Under the pieces are notes generated by a model that saw only the letters and a list, made by a program, of their open reading frames with translations, made no database searches and had not been told where the DNA came from. Positions 1-9,398 of a DNA stretch of 64,000 nt are shown here, in pieces. Each line of letters starts with the position of its first letter. Within the stretch, counting starts at the first letter, position 1. The position numbers and the translations under genes are program-made. This stretch comes from a bacterium (GTDB lineage: Bacteria; Bacteroidota; Ignavibacteria; Kapaibacteriales; UBA7675). The DNA lies in NCBI GenBank assembly GCA_030430495.1, contig JAUIKM010000007.1:117205-181204 (forward strand), given 5' to 3'.

Positions 1-2
1 GC

Positions 3-1106
3 GCGCCCTTTGGTCGCTTACTTTTGACTTTTTGTTTGTCAGCGCTGTTGATGTCCTGCGGCGACGAGGACGTCATAACGGACCCGCCGCCGAATGCCGA
101 CGCGTCGGTGTACATCCTCTGCGAGGGCACGCGCGGGGCGGACAACTCGACGCTCAGCCGCTGGAATCCCGAAAGCGAGGCGATGGAAAACGACGTGTTC
201 CGCCGCTTGAATCCCGGCCTGCGCCTGGGCGACACGGCCAACGACATGCTTTTGATCGGCGACACGGTGTTTGTGGCGGTCGACGGTTCGCGCACTATTG
301 AATATTTCAACCGGCGCAGCGGGGAGTGGCTGGGACGCATTATAATGCCGGACGATTATTCACCGCGATTTCTGGCAGGCGTTTCCGGTGATCAGATCTG
401 GGCCAGCGTGGCGCTTAAACACTGCGTCCTGCCGATCAATCTTCAGTCGTCGACACAGCCGTCGGCGGACGACTGCATCGCCGTGGGCGCCGCGCCGGAA
501 AAAATGGCGCTGCACGGCAATCTGCTGGCGGTGGCCAACTCGGGCTTCGGCACGGTGTTCCGCGATCATCCCGACGCCGGGACCGTTTCGATCATCGATA
601 CGGACACACAACGCGAACTGCTGAAGCTGCGCCCGGGACCAAACACGACCGACGTCTGTTTCAACCGCGACGGCACGCGCCTGTACGCGCATTACCTGCA
701 CCTGCCGGGGCCGGACTGGCCGAAAAACGACTCGCTGGCGGGCGTCGTGGAGTACAATGTCGGCGACTGGCGCGAACTGCGGCGTTGGCGTCTGCCCTCG
801 GTGATGTACGACCTGGTTTACGACGAACAGCGGGACCTGTTGTTCACCGTCACGCTGGACGGCCTGGTGCGGATAGACCCGCAACAGGAGGGCGATGCGA
901 TCCAGATAGTGTACCCGAAGCAGGGCCCGGAGAATGAGCACTGGTACTCGCTGGCTTACGATTCTCACGAACGCGAATTTTGGATAGGCAATGCGCGCAA
1001 CTTTGTGGTGGGTGGACAAGTACTACGCGTGAAACAAAACGGGGCGCTGCTGGGTCGCTATGAAGTCGGTCGCAATCCCGGCGCGTTTTTGTTCAGCCGC
1101 GATTAA
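3..1106 (+). CDS. Lipoprotein beta-propeller, 5' end outside the window
   Basis: The reading frame is open to the first bases of the window. The only in-frame start visible (TTG at 24) would leave just ten residues before the lipobox, so the real start probably lies upstream. A hydrophobic segment ends in LLMSC, a lipobox, so the protein should be lipidated at that cysteine and held at the cell envelope. The mature part is about 350 residues of repeated beta-strand blades with phrases such as VSIIDTDTQREL and LAVANSGFGTVF, as in YncE-like or DUF5074-like surface propellers. No catalytic motif is visible. Function is unassigned; binding of a ligand or polymer would fit the fold. Sure of lipoprotein and propeller-like character, unsure of family. 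Confidence 0.7.
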   Translation, partial: APFGRLLLTFCLSALLMSCGDEDVITDPPPNADASVYILCEGTRGADNSTLSRWNPESEAMENDVFRRLNPGLRLGDTANDMLLIGDTVFVAVDGSRTIEYFNRRSGEWLGRIIMPDDYSPRFLAGVSGDQIWASVALKHCVLPINLQSSTQPSADDCIAVGAAPEKMALHGNLLAVANSGFGTVFRDHPDAGTVSIIDTDTQRELLKLRPGPNTTDVCFNRDGTRLYAHYLHLPGPDWPKNDSLAGVVEYNVGDWRELRRWRLPSVMYDLVYDEQRDLLFTVTLDGLVRIDPQQEGDAIQIVYPKQGPENEHWYSLAYDSHEREFWIGNARNFVVGGQVLRVKQNGALLGRYEVGRNPGAFLFSRD

Positions 1107-1429
1107 ACAGCCTGCGAATACAAAACAGGAAAGCAGGTTTGTTTCAAAAACCGCAAACCTTTGTTCTTTAAAACTGTACTCCCGATGTCCTTTGGCGTAC
1201 AGGCATGCAGCACACGTGTAACTTCTTGCGGTCGCCCGCATTGTTTGCTCACGAGGGCGGACATCGATGCGACGGTGTGATTCGGCGTTAAGGAGGCGCC
1301 GAGCCACAAGTGAAACGACCGTTACAGGAAAGTTGCCATCGCCGGGCCTCGCGGCCCGGAACACCATGAAAAGAGAAGAAATGCCGGGCAGTTTCGAGTT
1401 AACTGCCTTTTGCATTTCGGGAGGAAGAA
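1107..1429. other. Intergenic spacer with two hairpins
   Basis: A 323-base spacer without a credible gene. It holds the candidate terminator of the upstream lipoprotein and, nearer the next gene, a perfect 7-bp GC hairpin (1342-1348 pairing with 1353-1359, four-base loop) about 70 bases before the next start codon, probably in that gene's leader. No other structure was seen. Confidence 0.5.
1135..1169 (+). terminator. Candidate intrinsic terminator
   Basis: AGGTTTG (1135-1141) and CAAACCT (1154-1160) form a perfect 7-bp stem with a 12-base loop, followed by a T-rich stretch (TTGTTCTTT). It lies about 30 bases after the stop of the lipoprotein gene. The stem is AT-rich, so termination may be weak. 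Confidence 0.4.
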
Positions 1430-1906
1430 ATGAGACTGGTTCAGGGTTTGTTAATAATTGCCGCCGTGTTTGCGGCATTGGCATATTCGTTTAACAAAAA
1501 GTCCGTCTCCGCAGGCGAACTTGCCGAGACGCACATGGTCAACCCGGCGCAGATGAGCCTGGTGGAAAATCTGGACGCAGCGCCGGACGCCCGACTGGAA
1601 GTTATGCGCGCCTCCGTGCACGGCGATGTCCTGCACGCCTTTGTCCAGTACTCGTCCTGCGCCGATCTGGAGTTTGAACTCGTCGGCAGCCGCAACTTTG
1701 CCGAGTCGTTTCCCATTCAGGCCCAGGTTGTCATTCGCGCCGTCGGTACGGACAGCGGCTCCGACTGCGACGTCCTGCGCTCGAAGGATCTGCGTTTTAA
1801 CCTGGCCAACCTGCGCAAGACCTACCACAACCTGTACAACATGTCGAGCGGCACGATTCTGATTCAGTTGAACGACTACCCGACGCTGATTCGCTACGAC
1901 TTCTGA
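1430..1906 (+). CDS. Small secreted or membrane-anchored hypothetical protein
   Basis: 158 residues starting at an ATG preceded by GGGAGGAAGAA, a strong ribosome-binding site. Residues 1-20 (LVQGLLIIAAVFAALAYS) form one hydrophobic segment, a signal peptide or single membrane anchor. The rest is a soluble domain with two cysteines, in SSCADLEF and GSDCDVLRSKDL, spaced as a possible disulfide in the periplasm. The C-terminus is rich in beta-type residues (TILIQLNDYPTLIRYDF). No family was recognised. It is a single-gene unit, closed by the strong terminator downstream. Confidence 0.7.
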   Translation: MRLVQGLLIIAAVFAALAYSFNKKSVSAGELAETHMVNPAQMSLVENLDAAPDARLEVMRASVHGDVLHAFVQYSSCADLEFELVGSRNFAESFPIQAQVVIRAVGTDSGSDCDVLRSKDLRFNLANLRKTYHNLYNMSSGTILIQLNDYPTLIRYDF

Positions 1907-1961
1907 TTCGGCTGAGATGCATCTGCGCCACAAAACAATTCATCAATGACTTATACTTTTC

Positions 1962-1989
1962 AAAGCGCGCCACGATGGCGCGCTTTTTT
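1962..1989 (+). terminator. Strong intrinsic terminator
   Basis: AAAGCGCGCCA and TGGCGCGCTTT form a perfect 11-bp stem around a CGA loop, running into six T residues. It lies about 55 bases after the preceding gene and separates it from the carotenoid operon. Confidence 0.92.
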
Positions 1990-2147
1990 GTATTCGTTTA
2001 CAGCCGGGCCGGTTTCCTCAGCGCTTTGCATGCAGGTTTTTCACGCGCGGCGGGGCGGCGTTGCATCGGGCGTGAACCGGACAGTTGTGAGTGCGGCCAA
2101 AGCGGGCTATCTTATAACCTTTTGCAGACACAGATCGACTCGCTGCC

Positions 2148-2819
2148 ATGCAGGCCGAATATTTACTGTTCAACCTGATCGTGATTATCGGGCCCTTTGT
2201 GGCCGGATTTTTCCCGCGCACCCGCTACGTCCACATGTGGCCGCAGGTATTCGGTGCGGCGCTGATCGTGCTCGTACCCTACATCATCTGGGACATTCAG
2301 GTGACCGGGCGTCACTGGTGGTTCAACGAGCTCTACACCATGGACTGGCGTCTGCTTGGTCTGCCGCCGGGCGAGTGGCTGTTTTTTATCACCGTGCCGT
2401 TTTCCTGTCTGTACATCTGGCACATGCTGCCGGAGAGCTGGAGTGAATTCAGGGTCGATGCGCGGATCTGGCGACTGGTCCTGTTCGTTCTGCTGCCGCT
2501 CAGTTTTGTCCTGTGGCTGTCCGGCAAGGAGTACTCGGCACTGGCGGCGTTGGCAATGGGGCTGACGCCGATCGTTGACCTGCTGCTCAAAACGCATATT
2601 TTCAAACAAATCAAGATCCTGGTTTTCATCCCGACCGTGGTGGGCCTGACCTTCATTTTCAACACGTGGCTCACCTGGCGGCCCGTGGTGCTCTACGGCG
2701 TGGAGTACCAGCTGGACGTGCGCCTCGGCACAATACCGCTTGAAGATTTTTTCTACGGCATGTCCCACCTTTGCTACTGCGCCATTGTCTTTGAGTGGCT
2801 CAAAAAACGCAAAGACTGA
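2148..2819 (+). CDS. crtYcd: Lycopene cyclase, fused CrtYc-CrtYd type
   Basis: A 223-residue polytopic membrane protein, the usual size for a bacterial lycopene cyclase in which the CrtYc and CrtYd halves are fused. It cyclises the ends of lycopene to give beta- or gamma-carotene. The two halves show as a repeated motif: YIIWDIQVTG with LPPGEWLFFITVPF in the first, and IPLEDFFYGMSHL in the second, with about six hydrophobic segments. The first copy has Gly-Glu where many relatives have Glu-Glu. It heads a carotenoid operon with the desaturase and phytoene synthase just downstream. A 179-base spacer separates it from the desaturase. Confidence 0.88.
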   Translation: MQAEYLLFNLIVIIGPFVAGFFPRTRYVHMWPQVFGAALIVLVPYIIWDIQVTGRHWWFNELYTMDWRLLGLPPGEWLFFITVPFSCLYIWHMLPESWSEFRVDARIWRLVLFVLLPLSFVLWLSGKEYSALAALAMGLTPIVDLLLKTHIFKQIKILVFIPTVVGLTFIFNTWLTWRPVVLYGVEYQLDVRLGTIPLEDFFYGMSHLCYCAIVFEWLKKRKD

Positions 2820-2998
2820 ATGCGCGCCGCCGCGCGGTTCCACACCGACACGAACGTTCTACTCTCACTATGCGGCTGTTGCCGCAGCCTTTGCAACCAT
2901 TCGTTCCGTTAGGTATTGCACGCCGCTCCGGATTTGGTTTTGTTGGGATTGTCGCTCAGCCTGCGGAGCGCGTGGAAGTATCATCTGGAGGAAACATC

Positions 2999-4516
2999 GT
3001 GAGCAAGGATCGCAGAATTGCGGTGATTGGTTCCGGCTTCGGCGGCCTGTCGGCAGCCATCCGCCTGCAGGCGCGCGGCTTCAATGTCAGCCTGTTTGAG
3101 AAAGGACCGGCGATCGGCGGGCACGCCGCGCAGTTGCGGCGCGACGGCTATACCTTCGACATGGGGCCGAGCCTGATTACAGCGCCCTTTATTCTGGAGC
3201 GTTTGTTCCGCGCGGGCGGCCGCGAGCTGAGCGACTACCTGGAACTGCTGCCGCTCGATCCGTTTTATCGCATCTATTTCCACGACGGCTCCAGTCTGGA
3301 CTACACGGGCGACGCGGATGCGATGCGTCGCCGCATCGGCGAACTTGCGCCGCGCGATGCGGAACACTACGACCGTTTTATCGCCGATACACGGCGCATT
3401 TATGACGCGGTTATCACCGACGGGCTGGGTTCCGCGCCTTTTGACTCGCTCGGCACGATGGCCGACTTCATTCCGCAGGCTTTACGACTGAAAGCTTTTA
3501 CACCGGCCTACAAATTTGTACAGCGCTACTTTGAGGATCCGCGCATTCGCTTCACCTTTTCGTTCCATCCCTTGTTTATCGGCGGTAGTCCCTTCCGCGC
3601 ACCCTCCGTCTACCTGATGATTCCATATCTGGAAAAAAGCGGCGGCGTCTGGTTTACGCGCGGCGGAATGTACAGCGTGGTCGAAGCTCTCGGGCGATTG
3701 TTCAGGGAGCTGGGCGGCGAAATCAACGTCAACGCCGAAGTCAACGAGATAGTTGTCGAAAATGGCCGAGCCGTCGGTCTGGAGTCGGCCGCGGGCCCCT
3801 GGCGCGGCGACGCCGTCGTGTCCAATGCCGATGTGGCGCACACGTACGGGCGGCTGCTCGCGCCGCGGCACCGCCGCAAGTGGAGCGACCGCAAACTGGA
3901 CAAAGTCAAATACTCGATGAGCTGTTTCCTGCTGTACATCGGCGTGCGCAAACAGTACCCGGAATTGCTGCATCACACGCTCATTCTTTCCGAGCGCTAC
4001 CGCGAGCTGGTAGCCGATATTTTTGATCGCAAGGTTCTGCCCGACGACTTTTCCATGTACCTGCACGTGCCGACGCGCACCGATCCCGGCATGGCCCCGC
4101 CGGGCTGCGAGAGCATGTACGTGCTGATTCCCGTGGCGAATCTGCAGGCGGACATAGACTGGTCCGTCCGCGGTCCGCGCTTTGCGGACGCCGTGCTGGA
4201 CTACCTCGAAAACGACTTCGGCATGCAAGGCCTGCGCGCGAACATTGAAGTACTCGAAACGTACGGCCCCGAAGATTTTGCGCGCGAGCGCAATTCGTGG
4301 TTCGGCAGCCCCTGGGGGATTGAACCGCGACTGACACAAACGGCCTGGTTCCGTCCGCACAACCGCAGCGAAGATGTGCGGAACCTCTACTTCGTAGGCG
4401 CCGGCACGCATCCCGGCGCAGGCGTGCCGGGCGTCATGCTCTCGGCCGAAGTTACCGAGAAAGTGGTCCTGGCCGACCTGGGGCAGCCGGCCGCCGCCGC
4501 GGAGGTGAAAACATGA
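2999..4516 (+). CDS. crtI: Phytoene desaturase
   Basis: FAD-dependent desaturase converting phytoene to lycopene at the membrane. The frame is open further upstream, but the GTG at 2999 is chosen because it follows TGGAGGAAACATC and places the dinucleotide-binding motif VIGSGFGGLSAAIRL at residues 9-23, normal for CrtI. The protein is then 505 residues, typical of the family. The C-terminal CrtI signature YFVGAGTHPGAGVPG is present near residue 465. Its stop overlaps the start of the phytoene synthase gene (ATGA), so the two are translationally coupled. Related enzymes such as CrtD or CrtN are possible alternatives, but the neighbours favour CrtI. Confidence 0.9.
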   Translation: MSKDRRIAVIGSGFGGLSAAIRLQARGFNVSLFEKGPAIGGHAAQLRRDGYTFDMGPSLITAPFILERLFRAGGRELSDYLELLPLDPFYRIYFHDGSSLDYTGDADAMRRRIGELAPRDAEHYDRFIADTRRIYDAVITDGLGSAPFDSLGTMADFIPQALRLKAFTPAYKFVQRYFEDPRIRFTFSFHPLFIGGSPFRAPSVYLMIPYLEKSGGVWFTRGGMYSVVEALGRLFRELGGEINVNAEVNEIVVENGRAVGLESAAGPWRGDAVVSNADVAHTYGRLLAPRHRRKWSDRKLDKVKYSMSCFLLYIGVRKQYPELLHHTLILSERYRELVADIFDRKVLPDDFSMYLHVPTRTDPGMAPPGCESMYVLIPVANLQADIDWSVRGPRFADAVLDYLENDFGMQGLRANIEVLETYGPEDFARERNSWFGSPWGIEPRLTQTAWFRPHNRSEDVRNLYFVGAGTHPGAGVPGVMLSAEVTEKVVLADLGQPAAAAEVKT

Positions 4517-5454
4517 TTCACACACTTTCAAAGGACGGCGTAACTCTTGCACCTGCAAGGAGTTACGCGCGGGACTTCTGGCGCGATGCGCGCCTGGAAA
4601 ACGACTTCAGATACATGCGGCGGCTGACCGAAAAGAATGCTCGCTCGTTCTATCTGGCCGCGCGATTTTTGCCTGAACGCAAACGCTGGGCGACATATGC
4701 TGTCTACGGTTTCTGTCGCTACGCAGATAACATCATCGACAACCCGCGCGATCGCAGCATCGACGAGCTGCGCCACGAACTCGAATGTCTGCGCGTTGAG
4801 CTGCGAACGGCATTCCGCACCGGCGAGTCCGAGCACCCGATCCTGCGGCCTTTTGTTGCGACAGCTTCCATCTTCGGCATCCCGCTCGAATACGCACTTG
4901 AGTTGATCGAAGGCGTCGAAATGGATCTGTTGTACGACCGCTATCAAACCTTCGACGACCTGTATCTGTTCTGCTATCGCGTTGCCGCCGTCGTTGGACT
5001 GATGATGACCTACGTCCTGGGAACCAATAACCCCGCGGCATTCTGCTACGCCGAGCAACTCGGCATTGCCATGCAGCTGACGAATATCCTGCGCGACGTG
5101 CAGGAAGACAAGAATATGGGGCGGATATACCTGCCGCGCGAGGAGTTGTGTCAGTTCGGTGTCACCGAGCGCGACATCATCGAGGAAAACATCACGCCGG
5201 AAGTGCGCGAATTGCTGCGCTACCAGGCTGAGCGCGCGCGAAACTACTACAAGGAGTCGATGCCAGGCGTGCGCATGCTCGACTCCGATGCGCGATTTAC
5301 GATCTACGCCGCCGCGAATATCTACGGCGAAATTCTGGAGCGCCTGTCGCAACGCGACTACAATCCCTTTCTGGGCCGCGTTGTGGTGCCGACCCGGCAA
5401 AAATCCATGATCCTGCTGCGCGAAGTCCTGCGCTCCCGATTTGATCGCGCGTAA
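4513..5454 (+). CDS. crtB: Phytoene synthase
   Basis: Condenses two geranylgeranyl diphosphates to phytoene, the first committed step to C40 carotenoids. Both Asp-rich, magnesium-binding motifs of the squalene/phytoene synthase fold are visible: DNIID at about residues 72-76, within YAVYGFCRYADNIID, and NILRDVQED at about 191-199. The 313-residue length is normal. The start is fixed by the four-base overlap with the desaturase stop. With the cyclase and desaturase it forms a complete route from geranylgeranyl diphosphate to a cyclic carotene. No GGPP synthase, ketolase or hydroxylase gene is in the window. Confidence 0.93.
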   Translation: MIHTLSKDGVTLAPARSYARDFWRDARLENDFRYMRRLTEKNARSFYLAARFLPERKRWATYAVYGFCRYADNIIDNPRDRSIDELRHELECLRVELRTAFRTGESEHPILRPFVATASIFGIPLEYALELIEGVEMDLLYDRYQTFDDLYLFCYRVAAVVGLMMTYVLGTNNPAAFCYAEQLGIAMQLTNILRDVQEDKNMGRIYLPREELCQFGVTERDIIEENITPEVRELLRYQAERARNYYKESMPGVRMLDSDARFTIYAAANIYGEILERLSQRDYNPFLGRVVVPTRQKSMILLREVLRSRFDRA

Positions 5455-5565
5455 AATTGGCCGGCAATCAACTGTGGAGCCTCCTGCCGCTCCCGGACGC
5501 CGCCGGAAACAAGAGTCCATCGCAATTTGTCGGCTGCCCTGATGCCACGTCCCGGGGCATGTTGT

Positions 5566-6105
5566 TTACTTGTCATCTTCCCGCGGTGGACTGCCGGGAA
5601 TGATATGTCCGCTGCTGTCCGGAGCAATCTGAACGGTATAACTGAAAGAACCGGAAGAGGAGACCGACCTTGTGGTGTCGGATTGCGGCGCCGTGTCGGT
5701 CGGTGCAGGCGTGCTGACCACATAGGAATAGGAGAGCGTTGATCCGCCGCTGTTCTGTGCGCCCGCCGCGTTGTCATTTGGCTGGTCGATAATAAACTTG
5801 ATGCCGATTTCGCGGTTGGCCAGCACCTTGACTTTGCGGTTTTTGACGCGCTGAAAACGCAGCATGCGCACGAGGCGCAGCGCCTCCTCATCACAGCCGC
5901 TGCCGATGCCGCGCACCACGCGTGCATTGGCTACCTTGCCGTCGTCGTTGACCGAATATGCCACATACACCGTGCCCTGGACTTTTTTGGCGCGCGCCTT
6001 TTCGGGATAGCGCAGGTTGGCGTCGATAAATTCCTGCATGGTCTGGCGATCGCCCACAATCTTGCCGATCTGCAGAAAATCCTTGGCTTTTTTGCCGCGC
6101 TTCAT
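5566..6105 (-). CDS. TonB C-terminal-domain protein without an anchor
   Basis: The ATG at 6105 is chosen over a longer frame because GGGAG lies eight bases upstream. The 179-residue product begins almost at once with a TonB C-terminal-type domain (about residues 12-95): FIDANLRYPEKARAKKVQG, then VNDDGKVANARVVRGIGSGC and EEALRLVRMLRF. Normal TonB has an N-terminal membrane anchor and a proline-rich linker; neither is present, and there is no signal peptide. The last 80 residues are a Ser/Thr/Pro-rich, low-complexity tail. It could be a cytosolic protein using the fold for another purpose. Divergent from the nucleoid-protein gene, with a 136-base shared promoter region. Confidence 0.75.
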   Translation of the reverse strand: MKRGKKAKDFLQIGKIVGDRQTMQEFIDANLRYPEKARAKKVQGTVYVAYSVNDDGKVANARVVRGIGSGCDEEALRLVRMLRFQRVKNRKVKVLANREIGIKFIIDQPNDNAAGAQNSGGSTLSYSYVVSTPAPTDTAPQSDTTRSVSSSGSFSYTVQIAPDSSGHIIPGSPPREDDK

Positions 6106-6241
6106 TGTCGATTCTCCCGTTTTCCACACACTGTTGCATCCGGTTTTACGTCCAGAGCAGCCACGTTGCGGACGGCGGAGCCGAATTCTCCGTCTGCCGC
6201 CGACGTGCCGCCCGATCTGTCCACAAACCTGACGAATAACG

Positions 6242-7297
6242 ATGAACATCAATTACATTGCAGCGCACCGTATTAACAAATCCGTCAACGAAACCGGCGC
6301 TACGGTTCGGCTCGCGACGGAATTGCTGACCGTGGATCACAAATCCGAACAATTGCTGATCGGCTGCAATGAGCTGTTCGCCACTTCGCCCTCGCTGACC
6401 TATGCCTCGTTTGACATGTATTCCGGCAAGCGATTTCCGGAGCTTTTCCTCGACTTCCGCGCCGACTCGCACGCCGCCGGATTTCTGGAGTTTTCCCGTC
6501 AGGCGACGCAGGAACTCTGCGACGACATCAGTGTGATTCCCGCGGCCAAGGGCGGCTGGCTCCTCTTTGCCGACTACTCCAGCGGCGACGGCAACTACCT
6601 GGCGGTCTGTTATCTGCGCGAGCAGGACGGCCTGCGTTTTTCCTTTCCGGCGGGGGCGGCCGCTCCGCAGTTGCTGGACACGTCCGCGCTCGACCCGGAA
6701 CGCCTGGCGATGGCCTGCCGCATTGACAAGATTCGCTACTCAAACAATCTGGGCGCTTATCTGACGCTCACCAAAAACTCGCGCCTGCGCGACATTTCCG
6801 AGTACTTTGTCGACTGGCTTTCGACCGATCTCGACAGCATGGCCAACAAAACCACCTACACGCGTGCGGTCACGGAAATTGTTGACGGTATGCCTTGTCC
6901 GGTGGATCCCGCAACGGGCGAAATCATGCAGCCCGAACAGCTGCGCGAGCGCGTGCTCGACTATGCCACAGCCGCGGCGCGCAACGCACCGGACAAAACG
7001 GTCAACCTCGCTGAAATGAGCCGCGAAATTTACGGCGACGACGAAGCCATGACGCGTTTTGCCGACGAAAACGGCTACGAAGTTCCTGACGATTTCCAAC
7101 CCGACATCAAGATCCTGCAGCGCCGCACGCGTGTGGACGTGTATGCGGAGGGCGTCAAGCTCCAGTTCCCGCTTTCCCTCTTCAACAAACTCGTGCGCAT
7201 CGACGGTAAAAATTCCGCCCGCATCATCATCGAATCGGACGAAATGGCCAATCTGGTGCGTCGCCAGCTGCAGCAACAGAGCTCAGAGGAGCACTGA
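6242..7297 (+). CDS. ndpA: Nucleoid-associated protein, NdpA/YejK family
   Basis: 351 residues, close to the usual 335-350 of the 37-kDa nucleoid-associated protein family. Recognised from the overall pattern: an N-terminal INYIAAHRINK, a mid-section ISVIPAAKGGWLLFADY, then LRDISEYFVDWLS and a C-terminal VKLQFPLSLFNKLVRIDG. The family binds DNA and is associated with the nucleoid; its precise role is poorly known outside gamma-proteobacteria. No signal peptide or membrane segment. It converges on the next gene, and a repeat element that may act as a two-way terminator lies between them. Confidence 0.8.
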   Translation: MNINYIAAHRINKSVNETGATVRLATELLTVDHKSEQLLIGCNELFATSPSLTYASFDMYSGKRFPELFLDFRADSHAAGFLEFSRQATQELCDDISVIPAAKGGWLLFADYSSGDGNYLAVCYLREQDGLRFSFPAGAAAPQLLDTSALDPERLAMACRIDKIRYSNNLGAYLTLTKNSRLRDISEYFVDWLSTDLDSMANKTTYTRAVTEIVDGMPCPVDPATGEIMQPEQLRERVLDYATAAARNAPDKTVNLAEMSREIYGDDEAMTRFADENGYEVPDDFQPDIKILQRRTRVDVYAEGVKLQFPLSLFNKLVRIDGKNSARIIIESDEMANLVRRQLQQQSSEEH

Positions 7298-7339
7298 GGA
7301 TTTGTCCGCCCCAATCTGCGTGTTATGATCTGACTTCTG

Positions 7340-7418
7340 ATTGCAGCGCCGCTGCGGCTTTGGCCTTCCGGCTCGCTTTCTGACATTCTTGTTTGTCAGC
7401 GGGGTGGGCGCGTCGCGT
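7340..7418 (+). repeat. Repeat element copy 1, arm A
   Basis: This stretch begins ATTGCAGCGCC or nearly so, continues through GGCCTTCCGGCTCGCTTTCT and ends near GTTTGTCAGCGGGGTGGG. It is almost identical to 13006-13085. It contains GC-rich self-complementary segments followed by T-rich sequence, so it may end transcription from the rightward NdpA gene. Its inverted, diverged counterpart is arm B. Confidence 0.8.
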
Positions 7419-7514
7419 TGTGTTGGTGGAGGAAACGTGCTGCCGGTGGAGGCGGCAGAGGAGGGGCCATTGATCACAAAGGATTGTATTCGTTAAACAC
7501 CTTGACGTTGTTTA

Positions 7515-7593
7515 AAACTCAGTTACTTCTGTCTGGCCCGTTAACAAAATCATCATAAAGCGAGCCGCCCGCTGCAAGCGGAGGCGCTGCAAT
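7515..7593 (-). repeat. Repeat element copy 1, arm B (terminator-like on minus strand)
   Basis: Nearly identical to 13295-13373. Read on the minus strand it starts ATTGCAGCGCC, as arm A does, then forms the hairpin CCGCT-loop-AGCGG extended by GCC/GGC, followed by TCGCTTTTTG. It lies only nine bases beyond the stop of the leftward 530-aa gene, where a terminator would be expected. Arms A and B are therefore imperfect inverted repeats. Confidence 0.8.
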
Positions 7594-7601
7594 CCGCCGT
7601 G

Positions 7602-9194
7602 TTACATCGTATGCGTTTCAGCTGCGTGACGATTCAGCCAGATCCTGAATTCACCGACGCCAAGACTGCCCTCAATTCCCGCGTCGTCAACTGCCGAGTT
7701 GAACCTGTGAAGAGTCTTTGTGAATTGATTTGACACCAACTCTCGGCTGCGTGTTGATTGGGCTTCAATTATCAGATCGGGAAGGCGCTTGAGGAAATTC
7801 AGAATGATGCGCCAGGGTTTGGTTAACATGCCGGCTTTTTTAAGATTGCGTTCAGCCGAACGCACCAGGCCCTCCATATTCTGGTAGTCGGCCGATTCGA
7901 AGGCGCAAACAGGCAGGAACATTCTGCCGATGGCGCGGATGTCATTGCGGCTGGCGCTGCTGCCGGCGCTGTCGTTTGAACAGAATGGTATGGCTTCGAG
8001 AAAACGACGCGCGTCGCGGGCACGACCGAGCATCAGCAGTAAAATCCCGCCGTTGTAGCGCAGTGCGAGTACGCGGGCCTGGTTGATCTCCACAGATTGT
8101 GTGTTTAACCACTCTTCCAGTTCGGTGATGTTAACCATTGATTCAAATCGCTCGCGGCGATCGGAGTCGTTCAGACAACAGAGAACGACAGCGTAATAAA
8201 TATTGTGTTGTAGTTCGATCAGTTCGCGCGGGCTGAGTCTCTCGGATTGCGTCGATTCTATTTGCTGCAATGAGACAATGCCGTTATATGCCTCGCTGAG
8301 GTTCTGCTCGCGAATAGCGCTGTTGATCAAATTGGAGTTAACGATGATTCTGTGTTTAACTGTATTGCCGCGCAGGTCGGGGTGTTGTTGCATCAGAATA
8401 TTTGCCAGCCGCAGGTGTTCGCCGGCCTTCGGATGGCTCGATATGTATGGGGAAACACGCGGTAAATTCTGCACGCCGTCATACAGACAAATCAGTGAAC
8501 AAATCATGTGGAATCTGATTCCCGCGCGTAGAGAGAGAGCCCGGTCGGGAGACTTCATTAATGCGTCGGAGGCAATTTCCTGGAGCTCCGCAGCGGTCTG
8601 CCGTGATGTTAAGTTTCCGCGATTCCTGAAACAATAAAACGCTCTGTCATAGAGGTCCTGGTAGGCCAGGTAGTTGACCTGATGAGTGGAACACTCCTTA
8701 CAGCGTTGATGAATGCGCTCCAGTTCACTCCGCACACCGGTGGGCCAGGAATCCAGCAGGACTTCACGTTGCATATTGTACAGTTGCTGTTGCACCTCAA
8801 AGTCTTCGGCAATGATCGCTTTTTCCAGCGTTTTACGAATCTTGTCGAGGCACAACTCACGCAGAGATTTGTCAAAGTAGATTTCTGCTTCGCGGACATC
8901 GTTTTGTAACTGCTGATTTGAATCGTTCTCATCGCGATATTGACGCAGGCTGCGCAAAAGGAGCTTCCGCAAATTTCGACGCAGCGAAGGCAAGTTTGCA
9001 TCAGGTAGTTTCAGGACGATGGCATCTTTGATCCGCTGTTCATCCCAATGCAGACCGGCGGCGAGAATTTCATATAACAGATAGTATTGTTTGACGTCGG
9101 CGTCGCCCATCATGGATGCCTGCACGCTGAAGTACCGTTTTTCCGATGGTGTCAATGTCGCGATCAGACTGTGCAATTCTTCAAGCATGGTCAT
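7602..9194 (-). CDS. 530-residue helical protein of unknown function
   Basis: No catalytic motif was recognised. The protein begins MTMLEELHSLIATLTPSEKR, and the phrase SEKRYF near the N-terminus resembles a set of uncharacterised Bacteroidota-type proteins with alpha-helical, TPR-like bodies. The remainder is almost all helix, rich in Leu, Arg, Glu and Gln, without membrane segments or signal peptide, so it is probably cytoplasmic and binds a protein or nucleic acid. The start is supported by GGGGAGC eight bases upstream. It is transcribed alone and leftward, away from the adjacent rightward genes, with a repeat-element terminator at its 3' end. Confidence 0.75.
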   Translation of the reverse strand: MTMLEELHSLIATLTPSEKRYFSVQASMMGDADVKQYYLLYEILAAGLHWDEQRIKDAIVLKLPDANLPSLRRNLRKLLLRSLRQYRDENDSNQQLQNDVREAEIYFDKSLRELCLDKIRKTLEKAIIAEDFEVQQQLYNMQREVLLDSWPTGVRSELERIHQRCKECSTHQVNYLAYQDLYDRAFYCFRNRGNLTSRQTAAELQEIASDALMKSPDRALSLRAGIRFHMICSLICLYDGVQNLPRVSPYISSHPKAGEHLRLANILMQQHPDLRGNTVKHRIIVNSNLINSAIREQNLSEAYNGIVSLQQIESTQSERLSPRELIELQHNIYYAVVLCCLNDSDRRERFESMVNITELEEWLNTQSVEINQARVLALRYNGGILLLMLGRARDARRFLEAIPFCSNDSAGSSASRNDIRAIGRMFLPVCAFESADYQNMEGLVRSAERNLKKAGMLTKPWRIILNFLKRLPDLIIEAQSTRSRELVSNQFTKTLHRFNSAVDDAGIEGSLGVGEFRIWLNRHAAETHTM

Positions 9195-9398
9195 GGATCG
9201 TTGCTCCCCGGATTTCAGGTCATTTGTGATGTGCTACAGGTATGTTATGCCAATATACGATGATTCCCGATGCAGTCAATTGTTGCCCGGACTATTCTCA
9301 GACATGCACAAACGGGCCAATTAGTTGTCTTTTTTGCCTGACGTCCACCGCGTAGCTTTGCCGCAGTTGAAAAAACATGCTCTGCGGGAATTGAAGAG

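Larger units (their letters stand above)
7298..7601. other. Spacer holding the first copy of a paired repeat element
   Basis: A 304-base spacer between convergent genes. Nothing coding is credible. Its content is repeat arm A (7340-7418) and inverted arm B (7515-7593), described separately. Both recur in the same order between the convergent genes at 12.8-13.4 kb. Confidence 0.7.
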
